59,544 nt of DNA from NCBI GenBank assembly GCA_013286085.1, contig JABDGK010000009.1, forward strand, positions 1 through 59,544, given 5' to 3'. The notes beneath the pieces are model-generated. The model was not told the origin of the DNA and made no database searches. It was given only the letters and a program-made list of their open reading frames with translations. The stretch is from Gammaproteobacteria bacterium (GTDB taxonomy: Bacteria; Pseudomonadota; Gammaproteobacteria; DSM-16500). Shown here piece after piece: positions 17,559 through 26,739 of the stretch (its first letter is position 1; each line of letters opens with the position of its first letter). The position numbers were made by a program, and so were the translations under genes.

Positions 17559-18461
17559 ATGCAAGGATTACGGATAGGGCATTATACCAATCAGGCACAA
17601 GGTACCGGCGCATCAGTGTTCTTATTTGAACAGCCAGCGGTCGGTGCTTATTGGTTATGTGGTTCATCACCTGCAACGGCTGAGCTCGACACCCTAGCAC
17701 TTGATGCTCATGTGACGCATATAAATGGCTTGATGTTAACGGGTGGGAGTGCTTTTGGTTTGGCGGCATCCGCTGGCATGATGCGCTGGCTGAATGAACA
17801 GCAGTGGGGATGGCCTGTTTCGCATGGGGTTGTGCCGATTGCGCCGGTGGCGGCGATTTATGATTTGGCTGTTAACGAGACAGTTTTTCCGATGGCAGAG
17901 GATGTATACCAAGCATGCCAGACTGCTCGAGTGGATGATGAGCGGTCAGGTCGTCTGGGTGCTGGTACCGGCGCATCGGTTGGAAAGTTAATTGCATCTG
18001 CGGCATGCATGAGTGGTGGTATTGGTCGTGCAGAAATACTGTTGCCAAATGGTGTGACTGTGCTGGTTTATACTGTCGTGAATAGTGTCGGTGATATATA
18101 CGATGCAACGGGTAAGATTATTGCTGGCGCACGTTTGGCGAATGGCCAGTTTGCCGATTGCCAACAAGTGTTATTGGATGGTCGCCATATAGAAAATATT
18201 CCATCAGCCAACACAACATTAGTGGCGATTTTTACCGATGCTGTATTTTCAAAAAGTGAATTGCGCCGCATTGCCAAAATGGCAGTCGCAGGGATAGCGC
18301 GTGCGATTGCCCCTGTTTTTACCTGTTACGATGGTGACTTGGTTTTCGCTGTCTCAACGGGAAATAAATCTGCATCGGAACTGGCGCTGGGCACGGTTGC
18401 TGCCGAAATGACACGCCAATCGATTGTAGCCGCTATCAAGGATTCTGTTGTTATTGATTAA
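17559..18461 (+). CDS. P1-family peptidase (DmpA/L-aminopeptidase type)
   Basis: 300 residues. The N-terminal GLRIGHYTNQAQGTGASV, the central LTGGSAFGLAASAGMMRWL and GRLGAGTGASVGK are typical of the DmpA/BapA N-terminal-nucleophile peptidases, which self-cleave before a Ser or Thr. The expected cleavage site is the N-T-T-L-V segment near residue 218 (SANTTLVAIFTDA), where Thr would be the nucleophile. Members cleave small N-terminal residues or beta-amino acids from peptides. It ends 9 bp before the nitrilase-family gene, so the two are probably co-transcribed. Confidence 0.88.
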   Translation: MQGLRIGHYTNQAQGTGASVFLFEQPAVGAYWLCGSSPATAELDTLALDAHVTHINGLMLTGGSAFGLAASAGMMRWLNEQQWGWPVSHGVVPIAPVAAIYDLAVNETVFPMAEDVYQACQTARVDDERSGRLGAGTGASVGKLIASAACMSGGIGRAEILLPNGVTVLVYTVVNSVGDIYDATGKIIAGARLANGQFADCQQVLLDGRHIENIPSANTTLVAIFTDAVFSKSELRRIAKMAVAGIARAIAPVFTCYDGDLVFAVSTGNKSASELALGTVAAEMTRQSIVAAIKDSVVID

Positions 18462-18470
18462 GGATGCACT

Positions 18471-19286
18471 ATGTCAAATCGTATCGCCAGTGTGCAAATG
18501 ACATCAACGCATGATGTGCAAGAAAATCTTGCCATGGCAAAAAAACTCATTGCAGAAGCAGTAGCAGAGGAAGCACGTTTGGTTGTGTTGCCAGAAATGT
18601 TTGCCATCATGGGGCTAGATCAAGTTGATAAAGTCAAACATCGTGAGCAGCCTGGTCAAGGACCAATTCAAGATTTTTTACGTACTGAAGCCGCGCGTCA
18701 TGGTATTTGGCTAGTGGGTGGCACGATTCCTATTGCTGCCAAGCACAGCGCAGAAAAAGTGCGCGCAGCGTGTTTAGTGATTGATGATAAAGGCAATGAA
18801 GTGGCGCGCTATGACAAAGTACATTTGTTTGATGTGCAGTTGCGTGCTAGCCAAGAAGCGTATTCTGAATCACGGACAACAGAGCCGGGTGATCATGTGG
18901 TGGTAGTGCCAACGCCATTTGGACGTTTAGGCTTAGCCGTTTGTTATGATGTGCGCTTTCCAGAATTGTTTCGTCGGATGCATGCTCAGGATGTTGAAAT
19001 TATTGCATTGCCAACGGCTTTTACATTTACAACGGGGGTGGCACATTGGGATATTTTAGTGAAAGCGCGCGCTATCGAAAATTTAGCGTATGTTGTTTCC
19101 GCCTGCCAGGTCGGTACGCATCCGAGTGGTCGTAAAACCTATGGCCATAGTATGATTGTGAATCCATGGGGTGATGTTAAAGCATCGTTACCGCAAGGTG
19201 TAGGTGTTATTGTGGCTGATATTAATCTCGACTATATGCATCAGATGCGGCAAGATTTCCCAGCGTTATCGCATAGGAAGTTGTGA
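18471..19286 (+). CDS. Carbon-nitrogen hydrolase (nitrilase superfamily, Nit1/Nit2-like amidase)
   Basis: 271 residues, single nitrilase domain. The Glu-Lys-Cys triad is visible: Glu in VVLPEMFAIMG, Lys in RYDKVHLFDV, Cys in LAVCYDVRFPELFR. The DVRFPELFR segment and the length fit the Nit1-like group that hydrolyses deaminated glutathione, a metabolite-repair role; omega-amidase activity is an alternative. It follows the P1 peptidase at 9 bp spacing and ends before a repeat. Confidence 0.88.
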   Translation: MSNRIASVQMTSTHDVQENLAMAKKLIAEAVAEEARLVVLPEMFAIMGLDQVDKVKHREQPGQGPIQDFLRTEAARHGIWLVGGTIPIAAKHSAEKVRAACLVIDDKGNEVARYDKVHLFDVQLRASQEAYSESRTTEPGDHVVVVPTPFGRLGLAVCYDVRFPELFRRMHAQDVEIIALPTAFTFTTGVAHWDILVKARAIENLAYVVSACQVGTHPSGRKTYGHSMIVNPWGDVKASLPQGVGVIVADINLDYMHQMRQDFPALSHRKL

Positions 19287-19294
19287 TGTTTATT

Positions 19295-19320
19295 GGTGGA
19301 CAAAGCGCAGCGTGTCCACC
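19295..19320. repeat. Short hairpin copy of the GTGGACAAAGCGCAGCGTGTCCAC repeat
   Basis: GGTGGACA-AAGCGCAGCG-TGTCCACC is a hairpin with an 8-bp stem. It sits between the convergent nitrilase-family gene and the giant ankyrin gene and probably terminates both. Confidence 0.7.
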
Positions 19321-19327
19321 GAATGTA

Positions 19328-22300
19328 TTATAATTTCGATGATTTCGGTTTGAGAGAGGATAAGACGAGATCTTTCTGTAGTTTGACTAATAATTCGGTG
19401 CTTCTATTATCCTGCTGCAAAATTGGATTGGATAACACATCCGATATCATTTTAAATTTTTCTTCAGGTGTTTTTTCTTGACTAGCCAGTTCGTTGTATA
19501 ATTTTATCATTGCATCGTTGCGATTTTTATTGGAAAAAAGCGTTGCATAGCTAGATAAACCTTGGAGATCCATGCGCCATTTTTTCTGAGATGTATAGGA
19601 AATTAACTTAGTCACGACATAATGAAAGAGCTCTGGATCATCCGTGGCGGGTGCTTTTTCGTCATCTGGGGTTTTTGTTTCTGCCAGGATTTCAGATAAT
19701 CTTGTTTGCAGTTGCTCGGCTGATTTTATTTTGCCTTGCTGGGTTAATTCGTGTAATTGATTCAGATAATTTATTTTTTGTTCGATAGTCGTTTGTGGAT
19801 TATCCCAAAGGTCGTTGCCTTGCAATAAACGATCACACTCACGCATATCTTGTGTTTTAGTAATCATTTTCCAGGTGAGCCGCGCTTGGTTGAGCGCCTC
19901 TTTCGCAGCAGTTTCTGAAATAATTTTTTTGGCATTAGAAAAATGTATGCGAGCAATGAATGCCAGCAGTTGATTACTGAGAATTTCGAAGTAAAATTCT
20001 CGCGTTGGGTATTGTGTTTTTAAGGTTGTAATTTTATTTAATGCTTTAGTTAGAATGCTTAGCCATTCTTGATGATCGGTAATATCCGCATGATTTTCTG
20101 GGATAGTTCGTAATAGAAAATCCATCAATTCAGCCGGATTTTTTTCAATGCAACTATCGGGTTGCTTTAAGAAGTCTCGCATTTTTTTAAGAAATGCTAT
20201 GTGCTCTGGTTGATTCTTAAGTACCTTTAAGCTCTGTGATAATAAATTAGAATTTAACAAGAAAATAGGCGCTTTTTCTGCAAATGCTGCAAAAGCAGAA
20301 AAATTTTGAAAAGCATTAAGTTGTAATAATGACGGATAATTTTTGGCGACATATTTGTGACGAAGATTCGCAGTAAAAGTAGCTGGCGTTACTTTTTCGA
20401 GTAATTCAGTCATGATGTCGGGTCTTTCGCTGAAACATCTGAAAAAATAATGGAGCATAGGTTCGCTAGAGGTGGGTAGCGTTAATAGCTTATTGACAGC
20501 GTCATCACTACCTTTTTGTAAGAAGAGCAATGATAGCTTGCTGCTCATGGTTTGAAAAAGTAACGGCTGGTGTGTGCGTTGCTGTGTTGCTAATAATAGG
20601 CGATCAATCATTTTTTGCGGTAACGTACTAAATAGTTTAATCCAGCGGTTTTCTTCCCGTATAATATGATTTCGATTACATATGACGAGTGCTTTAAAAA
20701 ATGCGAGTGACATTTTTTCTTCGGCGGGCGTTAATTTTTCATTTGAGTTGGGTAGTTGATAATCGGTGCTTTTTTCTTTTGAATAGCTTTCCCAATAGGT
20801 AAGTGCTGTAATAGCCGCATCCCATTGCCCCGCTTCCAATGCGGCTTGGACAATGTCAGTCATCTTTTCTACGGGTACGTGCCAGTTACTTCTTTTATGC
20901 AGGCCAATGAGTTCAGTCAAGCACCGCCACGCTTGATTTTTATAAGCCGCTGACAGTGCTATATCAGCTTCGTTTGCATTGAAGTAATCATTATCCGTGA
21001 TTTTTATCATCACATCGACAGCATCTGCTTGCATGATGGCTGTTGTAAAGCTAGCGTCGCTGGCATTGTGTTCCCAGAAAAACTCATCATTTGGCGTGAC
21101 AAATCTCTCAAAAATCGCTTGCATGACAGAGGCTTGTTGTTTTTTAGTGCCAAAATGAGAGGGAATAAGCTTCCATAGTTTTAGCATCGTGTCACGATTG
21201 CAAAATTGTAATAAAGCCACTAGCCAAACATCCGGGTCCGGCTTATTAAATACCATTTTGATAATTTCTTCACGAAACTTGGCGATACTTAAATTCATGT
21301 GTGGTAAGAATGAGCCAAGTGTTGATAATACGCGAGCGTCATTATTAGCCATTAGCGATAATATTAACGGAGTGCCTTCCAGTTCATCAGTAAGAAATCC
21401 TGCCATATGATTAGTGAGTGTTGTTTTGAATGGGAGATTGCCAGCCGCTTTTTGTTTGAATGCTTGTGCTGTTTCATGATTCATTTTGTAAAATGCAATA
21501 TCTAGAAGCGTTCTATTCTCAGCAGTTTCTTTTGCACAGGCATTAATTGTATCGACATTGGCAGTAGTCAATAATGTATTTGCGACAGTAAAATCTTCTG
21601 CTTTGATGAGATACATGAAGAGCGTATGGCTTTGGCCTTTTAAATTTAAAATTTTATTGGCAATATCAGGCGGGCAGTTTTTAAAAATTTGTATAATTGC
21701 TTTTATCGTTTCTTTGTCTGATGTGCTTAATTGTTTTTGCTGAAAAAGACGGATAATGAACATCAATGATTCGATAAAATAGCTATCATCGCGTGCAAGC
21801 AATTCATTCAGTGGTTCGAGTGTTTTGATTTTTTCTCTGGCAAATGCTGCGGTATTGGCCAGTCTATTAATTTTTTTGAGAAGAGTAGACTGGTTTTCTT
21901 GCGCGGCTTGGATGAGCGCATTATTCATGGTGAAGCTAAAAGGAGGGTCTAGCAAATACGCTGTGCTTTCCCAAGCGTGTGTTAGTGCGGCAATATCAAG
22001 AGGAGATTGATTGCGCGAATTATTATTAATCATGTTTATGCCAGCGTTTTTAATTTTTTCTAACAGCGGTGTTTGATTTAAAGCGGCTGCAACATGCAAA
22101 AGTGTATTGTTATTTTTGGTGGTTGATTGACAAATTTGGGTAAATAGTGCGTTATTAGCATCAAGACGACTTAAGATCGGCTTCAGTAATTTTTCTAAAA
22201 TGGGTTTATTATGTTTATTATCGAGATCAATGTTTAATTGTTGCCAGAATGTAACGAGATCAACAGGGCTGATAGCCTCTTGCAATGTTTGTTCATCAAT

Positions 22301-24259
22301 GTTTTTTATTAAAAAGTAAAAGTCATCGGAATGTAAAGCGTTCGCAGCATCATTTAAAAAAACCTTTCCAGCCATATCGAGTGTAAATAATTTTTTTATA
22401 AATGCAAGGCGGATTTCTTCATTGGTTTCCTGGCGCAGTACATTGATGAGTTCTTTTAATAATTCGGGATACATCTCTTGTGAAGAATAATTTGTTAATA
22501 ATGTGAGATCGCCATCTTTTTGTTTTTCATCGAGGAAATAGGTTCGTTTAAACTCATCTATAATATGTAAAACTAGCAGTTTTCGTACCGTTTTATTTTC
22601 AGAATTCGTCAATATAACATAGCTCAGCTTGATGCTGGCATTGGGAAAATCAAAACAGGTGATGCTACCAATCTTTTTTTCTTGTTTAGAATCTAAGTTA
22701 AGATAGCCGCTATTGGCTAAACGATGCAATAGCATGAGACGGAAGTTATATTCTAATTCAACGGTGCTTCTTTGTTTGAAGTCACCGAGTTGATTGTTGG
22801 CTTCTTCATCCCAATACCAAATTGAATCGGTCATAAATTCCAACGGTTCAGGGCCATAGGCCTCTAGTTTATTTTTGATAAGATCAATTTTATCGGGGGA
22901 GTAGTTTGGCCATGATTGAATGGTTTGAATGATTTCACTTTGCTGTAATAATAAATCAATCAAACGATCAGGTGTGAGCGATTTTTTTATGGCTGCAGGG
23001 AAAGCTTCGGCAATTTTGAATAAAGGCAAGCGAACATTTTCATTAGCCCAACGTGCAGCAGCTTCTTCTGCTGTCGCTGGAACAGTGGTGGCGTACTCAT
23101 CGACAATTTTTTCAATCATCAAGGGTGAAGCAAAGTGATTTAGCTCGCTATTGACATAATGTGTTTCCATGCGTATGTCGAAGTCGTGGAATTCATTTTT
23201 TTGGCGCAGATCGCGAATTAATTCTAAACAAACTTGTGTGGCAATGATGCGGCGTGCCCCCATGAGTTTGATAGGAATATTTTCAGTTAATTGCAGATAA
23301 GCATTGGTGATATTGGTATGAATACCGGGTGCACAAACTGCCATGTCATGAATGAGCGTGCGCATGATATTTTTTTTGGTGTCTATCGGTGTATTTTTAG
23401 ATTGTACAAGGTGAGTTATTTTCGCAAGTAGAGGAATTCCTTCATGATAGAGAGGAAAAGGCGCTGTTCCGGTAAAGTTATTAAATTGTGTGATGAATGA
23501 ATCGATACAAGTTTGTAAAAAAGTGACGGCATTAACTGTTTGTAATCGAGTATTGATTTTATCTATTGGTATGTCAACTTGAATGTCTTCTTCTGCCGCC
23601 CACGTTGTCGCTACCCATTGTTTTAGTTTTTCGGCTAGTTTCTTGACGTTGGCATAAAATTCTTTACCCGAATATCCTGTTAAAAATGTATCTAATTTTG
23701 CTTTTTCCTTTGGCAAGACAAACCCACATTCTAATTCTTGTTCTGCAAATGCTAGATGAGCTTCGCCGTGCTTAGGTGTGTTGGCGAATGCATCCACCAG
23801 TTCATAGATAATGTCTTTTTTGATTCTGAGTGCAGGTGTTTCTTTTTTTAAATATTGATTGATGAGGGCTAACTTTTCTATGCCTTTTGTGAATAGCGTA
23901 AAGATTTCTTTGTTCTGATCGGGATTGCTGCCATTGTAGTTAAACAATGCGGCAAAACCATTCAGTGCTTGCTGTAGTTTCTGTCGAATGGGTATGGGCT
24001 CTTGATTGTTGTTTGATTGGGGTAGTGTATCTTCTTCTTGCCAATGCTGAGCAATCCATATTTTTAATTGTTCAATTAGTTTGGCCACACCTTTTTTAAA
24101 TTTTTTACCATCCGAATTATCTTCATGCAGAAATTCAGGCAGAGTTGCAATAGAAGTGGGCAGGGGGAAATCTAGCGGTGCGACCGCCTGTTTTTTTTCA
24201 GGAATTTTGAAGAATTCCTGCGTGAAGCGTGAGTCAAATTGTATCTGGCGTTCTGGCAT
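19328..24259 (-). CDS. Giant ankyrin-repeat protein, candidate secreted effector
   Basis: 1643 residues, no signal peptide or membrane segment. The protein is mostly helical and charged. Ankyrin-like units are readable at about residues 713-765 (NTLLHVAAALNQTPLLEKI, then NQSPLDIAALTHAWESTAYLL) and again near 905-930 (NRTLLDIAFYKMNHETAQAF); others between are degenerate. The N-terminus contains two related segments of the form 'KKLAEKLKQWVATTWAAEED', near residues 63-80 and 205-225. The C-terminus ends in a basic Ser/Lys tail (SSLKPKSSKL). Size, ankyrin repeats and AT-rich lineage-specific sequence are typical of Dot/Icm effectors; that assignment is inference. It is a single gene flanked by repeats. 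Confidence 0.75.
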   Translation of the reverse strand: MPERQIQFDSRFTQEFFKIPEKKQAVAPLDFPLPTSIATLPEFLHEDNSDGKKFKKGVAKLIEQLKIWIAQHWQEEDTLPQSNNNQEPIPIRQKLQQALNGFAALFNYNGSNPDQNKEIFTLFTKGIEKLALINQYLKKETPALRIKKDIIYELVDAFANTPKHGEAHLAFAEQELECGFVLPKEKAKLDTFLTGYSGKEFYANVKKLAEKLKQWVATTWAAEEDIQVDIPIDKINTRLQTVNAVTFLQTCIDSFITQFNNFTGTAPFPLYHEGIPLLAKITHLVQSKNTPIDTKKNIMRTLIHDMAVCAPGIHTNITNAYLQLTENIPIKLMGARRIIATQVCLELIRDLRQKNEFHDFDIRMETHYVNSELNHFASPLMIEKIVDEYATTVPATAEEAAARWANENVRLPLFKIAEAFPAAIKKSLTPDRLIDLLLQQSEIIQTIQSWPNYSPDKIDLIKNKLEAYGPEPLEFMTDSIWYWDEEANNQLGDFKQRSTVELEYNFRLMLLHRLANSGYLNLDSKQEKKIGSITCFDFPNASIKLSYVILTNSENKTVRKLLVLHIIDEFKRTYFLDEKQKDGDLTLLTNYSSQEMYPELLKELINVLRQETNEEIRLAFIKKLFTLDMAGKVFLNDAANALHSDDFYFLIKNIDEQTLQEAISPVDLVTFWQQLNIDLDNKHNKPILEKLLKPILSRLDANNALFTQICQSTTKNNNTLLHVAAALNQTPLLEKIKNAGINMINNNSRNQSPLDIAALTHAWESTAYLLDPPFSFTMNNALIQAAQENQSTLLKKINRLANTAAFAREKIKTLEPLNELLARDDSYFIESLMFIIRLFQQKQLSTSDKETIKAIIQIFKNCPPDIANKILNLKGQSHTLFMYLIKAEDFTVANTLLTTANVDTINACAKETAENRTLLDIAFYKMNHETAQAFKQKAAGNLPFKTTLTNHMAGFLTDELEGTPLILSLMANNDARVLSTLGSFLPHMNLSIAKFREEIIKMVFNKPDPDVWLVALLQFCNRDTMLKLWKLIPSHFGTKKQQASVMQAIFERFVTPNDEFFWEHNASDASFTTAIMQADAVDVMIKITDNDYFNANEADIALSAAYKNQAWRCLTELIGLHKRSNWHVPVEKMTDIVQAALEAGQWDAAITALTYWESYSKEKSTDYQLPNSNEKLTPAEEKMSLAFFKALVICNRNHIIREENRWIKLFSTLPQKMIDRLLLATQQRTHQPLLFQTMSSKLSLLFLQKGSDDAVNKLLTLPTSSEPMLHYFFRCFSERPDIMTELLEKVTPATFTANLRHKYVAKNYPSLLQLNAFQNFSAFAAFAEKAPIFLLNSNLLSQSLKVLKNQPEHIAFLKKMRDFLKQPDSCIEKNPAELMDFLLRTIPENHADITDHQEWLSILTKALNKITTLKTQYPTREFYFEILSNQLLAFIARIHFSNAKKIISETAAKEALNQARLTWKMITKTQDMRECDRLLQGNDLWDNPQTTIEQKINYLNQLHELTQQGKIKSAEQLQTRLSEILAETKTPDDEKAPATDDPELFHYVVTKLISYTSQKKWRMDLQGLSSYATLFSNKNRNDAMIKLYNELASQEKTPEEKFKMISDVLSNPILQQDNRSTELLVKLQKDLVLSSLKPKSSKL

Positions 24260-24409
24260 AAGGTCCCTCGAGCCAAGCGACTCTCTTGATAACTTATATT
24301 ATAGCAACTAGCGTTCTTTTCTTTTTAAATCTTGATTATTCATGGGGTTAGGTTCACGGCAATCGTATTGAGTATTCCGAAGAATTGTACCTTTTGCAAG
24401 TTAGATACG

Positions 24410-24603
24410 TGTCACCCCGCAAAATTTTCGTCCACTTGTTTTGAGAAAAACATAGAAAATACACGAAAATTTGTGCGGGGTCTGGTTTGTGGCATAGAGA
24501 TGAACACGATTTTTTTCAAATCTTGCACCGGGCCCCGCACAAAAACGCGAATTGGGTTCTGTTTTCTTACAAGATTTGAGAGCGCGTTTTTTGCGGGGTG
24601 ACA
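24410..24603. mobile_element. Non-autonomous inverted-pair element (two 76-nt hairpin units)
   Basis: Two units of exactly 76 nt, 24411-24486 and 24527-24602, face each other around a 40-nt centre. The outer ends read TGTCACCCCGC and GCGGGGTGACA; the inner ends read GTGCGGGGTCTGGT and ACCGGGCCCCGCAC. Each unit folds on itself: the left stem pairs CCCCGCAAAATTTTCGT with ACGAAAATTTGTGCGGGG, the right stem pairs CCCCGCACAAAAACGCG with CGCGTTTTTTGCGGGG. The same arrangement surrounds the GIY-YIG gene at 56.7 kb. No target-site duplication is obvious. Short open frames inside are not genes. Confidence 0.8.
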
Positions 24604-24758
24604 AGGCCATCGAGTAAACTGAAATGCAAGTAATTTTCAATGCAATCGCCTTGGGGTGAAGGTGCTATACTTGCTTGCCGATTCAACCGTGAAATTTCTT
24701 TTATTGTGTGATTGATTTAATTAGAATTTCATTCTACCGCTAATCAAAGGATTGCCAT
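24604..24758 (+). promoter_or_regulatory. Leader of the PbgA-like gene with a possible extended -10
   Basis: The stretch between the mobile element and the ATG at 24759 holds TGCTATACT (TATACT at 24666-24671), an extended -10 type sequence. No good -35 is visible at 17 bp. The ribosome-binding site AAAGGA precedes the ATG. The rest of the intergenic region from 24260 to 24409 shows no feature. Confidence 0.3.
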
Positions 24759-26648
24759 ATGGAAATTAACCGCCCAGAAAAGAAATTATTATTACGTTGG
24801 TGCGGCTGGTTTTTATTGGGGAATATAGTCTTACTGTGGTTAATCAGTCTGAAATATACGACCGTCTCTTCTTTAGGAGTATCGGAGTATCTGACCGCAA
24901 AAGGGACGTTGGAAATCAATTGTTATCTTTTAGTAACCTATCTTAGTCATTTGGCGTTATTGGCGTGTTTGCCCGGTATTATTCTTGTTCCTCTTATTGG
25001 CTGTTCTCTCTCTCGGCGTTATGTGTTTACTGTTGCAATTGCATTATCGACTTTTTTAGCGTGTGTGATATTTATTGATGCGACTGTCTACGTTCTTTAT
25101 CATTTCCACGTAAATGGTGTCGTCTTTAATCTGGTAGTACAGGGTTTACATGAACAATTATTTGGTTTTTCAAGTTATGAATATGCATTAATTATTAGTT
25201 TAGTGGCCGGCTTCATGTTAGTTGAGTGCCTGTTAGCCTATTGGCTTTGGTCAGGCGTTGTGATGCCGCACAAATTACTAGGCATGGGAAAATGGTTTGT
25301 TCTGTCGCTGGGTATTTGTTTATATCTTTCTTATGCAACTATTGTGTTCAGTTCGTCTTATGAAATAAATCGTTTTTTTATAGATAATGCACGATTCTTA
25401 CCTTTTTATCACGAAATGCTAGGCGCTCTATTGCCACAGCGTAATGGATTACTGGCAATCGAACGGTTGCAAGAAAAAAAATTCGTACAGCCCGATCAAA
25501 TAAGAAAAAAATTGCAATATCCTCTTCAGCAAGGCTTGCGTTGTCATGTTACGAAGAAACCAAAAAATCTTGTCATCATTGTGATTGATACGTGGCGATT
25601 TGATATGTTAAATCCTCTTGTCACGCCCAATGTATTTCAATTTTCTAAGCGGGCTTGGGTATTCAACCAGCATGTCAGTGGTGGTAATTCAACCGGGCCA
25701 GGTATTTTTTCATTGTTTTATGGATTACCACCAACGTATTGGTCATCCATGGAGGCACAGCATCAAGGTCCCGTGTTATTACAAACACTTCTGCAGCAGC
25801 ATTATCAGATGGGAATATTTCCAAGTGCAACGTTGGCATTGCCAGCGTTTAATAAAACCGTTTTTGCTGATTTGAAAAAATATAATTTAGTCGGGGAGGG
25901 GGATTCACCGTATTCGCGTGATTTAAGCGTGACAAAACGATTTCGTGAATTTTTAACAACGGCTAAAAAAAGCCGGCAGCCATTTTTTAGTTTTTTATTT
26001 TATGATGCATCGCATACCTATTGTGCGTTTGATGGCTTTGCCCCATTTAAGCCAGTTATAAAAGATTGTGATCGTTTTGCTTTAACTTCCACAACGAAAA
26101 TTGCGCCTTTTTATAATCGCTATAAAAACGCCGTGTATTTTGTGGATCAACAAGTTCAAGCAGACATCGCTGCTTTGGAGCAGAATCATTTATTGGATGA
26201 TACGGTCATTCTGATAACAGGGGATCATGGCGAAGAATTCAATGATAATCATTTAACTTATTGGGGACATGGAAGTAATTTTACCCGTTACCAAATACAA
26301 ACACCGTTAATTGTGTATTGGCCAGGCGCGGCACCGCGTGTGATTCATTATCCCACCAGCCATTTTGATATAGCACCGATGTTGATGCAAAATCTCCTTG
26401 GCTGTGCGGTTAATCCCAGTAATTATGCCGTAGGTAAAAGCTTATTGGATAAAAATCCTCGCCCTTATTGGACAGTAGGAAGTTATATTGATTTTGGTGT
26501 CGTTGAACCGGATAGGATCACGACCATTTTCCCTGTGGGTAATTATGAAATTGATCATCAAGATGGTACGCCAATACGGGATGCAAAATTGAATCTCACG
26601 GTGATGCAGCAAGTTTTTCATGATATGCAGCGATTTTATCAACGGTAA
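24759..26648 (+). CDS. Inner-membrane sulfatase-fold protein, PbgA/LapC (YejM)-like
   Basis: 629 residues. Five N-terminal transmembrane helices lie within residues ~15-200, then a periplasmic alkaline-phosphatase/sulfatase-fold domain starts at about residue 267 (LVIIVIDTWRFDMLNP). The conserved segment 'HVSGGNSTGPGIFSLFYGLPPTYW' near the usual active-site nucleophile and 'ITGDHGEEFNDN' near 488 are present. This is the layout of PbgA/YejM/LapC, which senses periplasmic LPS and controls LpxC turnover through LapB. PbgA has an inactive phosphatase site; here Asp-Thr and the GDHGEEF metal-type residues are retained, so activity cannot be excluded. It ends before a strong hairpin terminator. 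Confidence 0.8.
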   Translation: MEINRPEKKLLLRWCGWFLLGNIVLLWLISLKYTTVSSLGVSEYLTAKGTLEINCYLLVTYLSHLALLACLPGIILVPLIGCSLSRRYVFTVAIALSTFLACVIFIDATVYVLYHFHVNGVVFNLVVQGLHEQLFGFSSYEYALIISLVAGFMLVECLLAYWLWSGVVMPHKLLGMGKWFVLSLGICLYLSYATIVFSSSYEINRFFIDNARFLPFYHEMLGALLPQRNGLLAIERLQEKKFVQPDQIRKKLQYPLQQGLRCHVTKKPKNLVIIVIDTWRFDMLNPLVTPNVFQFSKRAWVFNQHVSGGNSTGPGIFSLFYGLPPTYWSSMEAQHQGPVLLQTLLQQHYQMGIFPSATLALPAFNKTVFADLKKYNLVGEGDSPYSRDLSVTKRFREFLTTAKKSRQPFFSFLFYDASHTYCAFDGFAPFKPVIKDCDRFALTSTTKIAPFYNRYKNAVYFVDQQVQADIAALEQNHLLDDTVILITGDHGEEFNDNHLTYWGHGSNFTRYQIQTPLIVYWPGAAPRVIHYPTSHFDIAPMLMQNLLGCAVNPSNYAVGKSLLDKNPRPYWTVGSYIDFGVVEPDRITTIFPVGNYEIDHQDGTPIRDAKLNLTVMQQVFHDMQRFYQR

Positions 26649-26674
26649 TCATTCTAAGAAGATGTTTTGCTAAC

Positions 26675-26737
26675 GTTTAGCTGGCTGTATGTCGTGACGC
26701 TCCCTGACGGTCGCGGCTCGGTAACAGCCAGCTAAAC
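26675..26737. terminator. Terminator hairpin between convergent genes
   Basis: Perfect 14-bp arms GTTTAGCTGGCTGT (26675-26688) and ACAGCCAGCTAAAC (26724-26737), followed on the plus strand by TTTTAAGATTTTT. The 35-base loop contains a fragment of the CGCGGCTCGG repeat. It fits termination of the PbgA-like gene and, on the other strand, of the 469-residue gene. Confidence 0.75.
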
Positions 26738-26739
26738 TT

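Noticed and set aside
24332-24640. Open frames on both strands across the repeat at 24.4-24.6 kb
   Set aside because: They are read from the paired hairpin units, have low-quality composition and no ribosome-binding site; the DNA is explained by the element.
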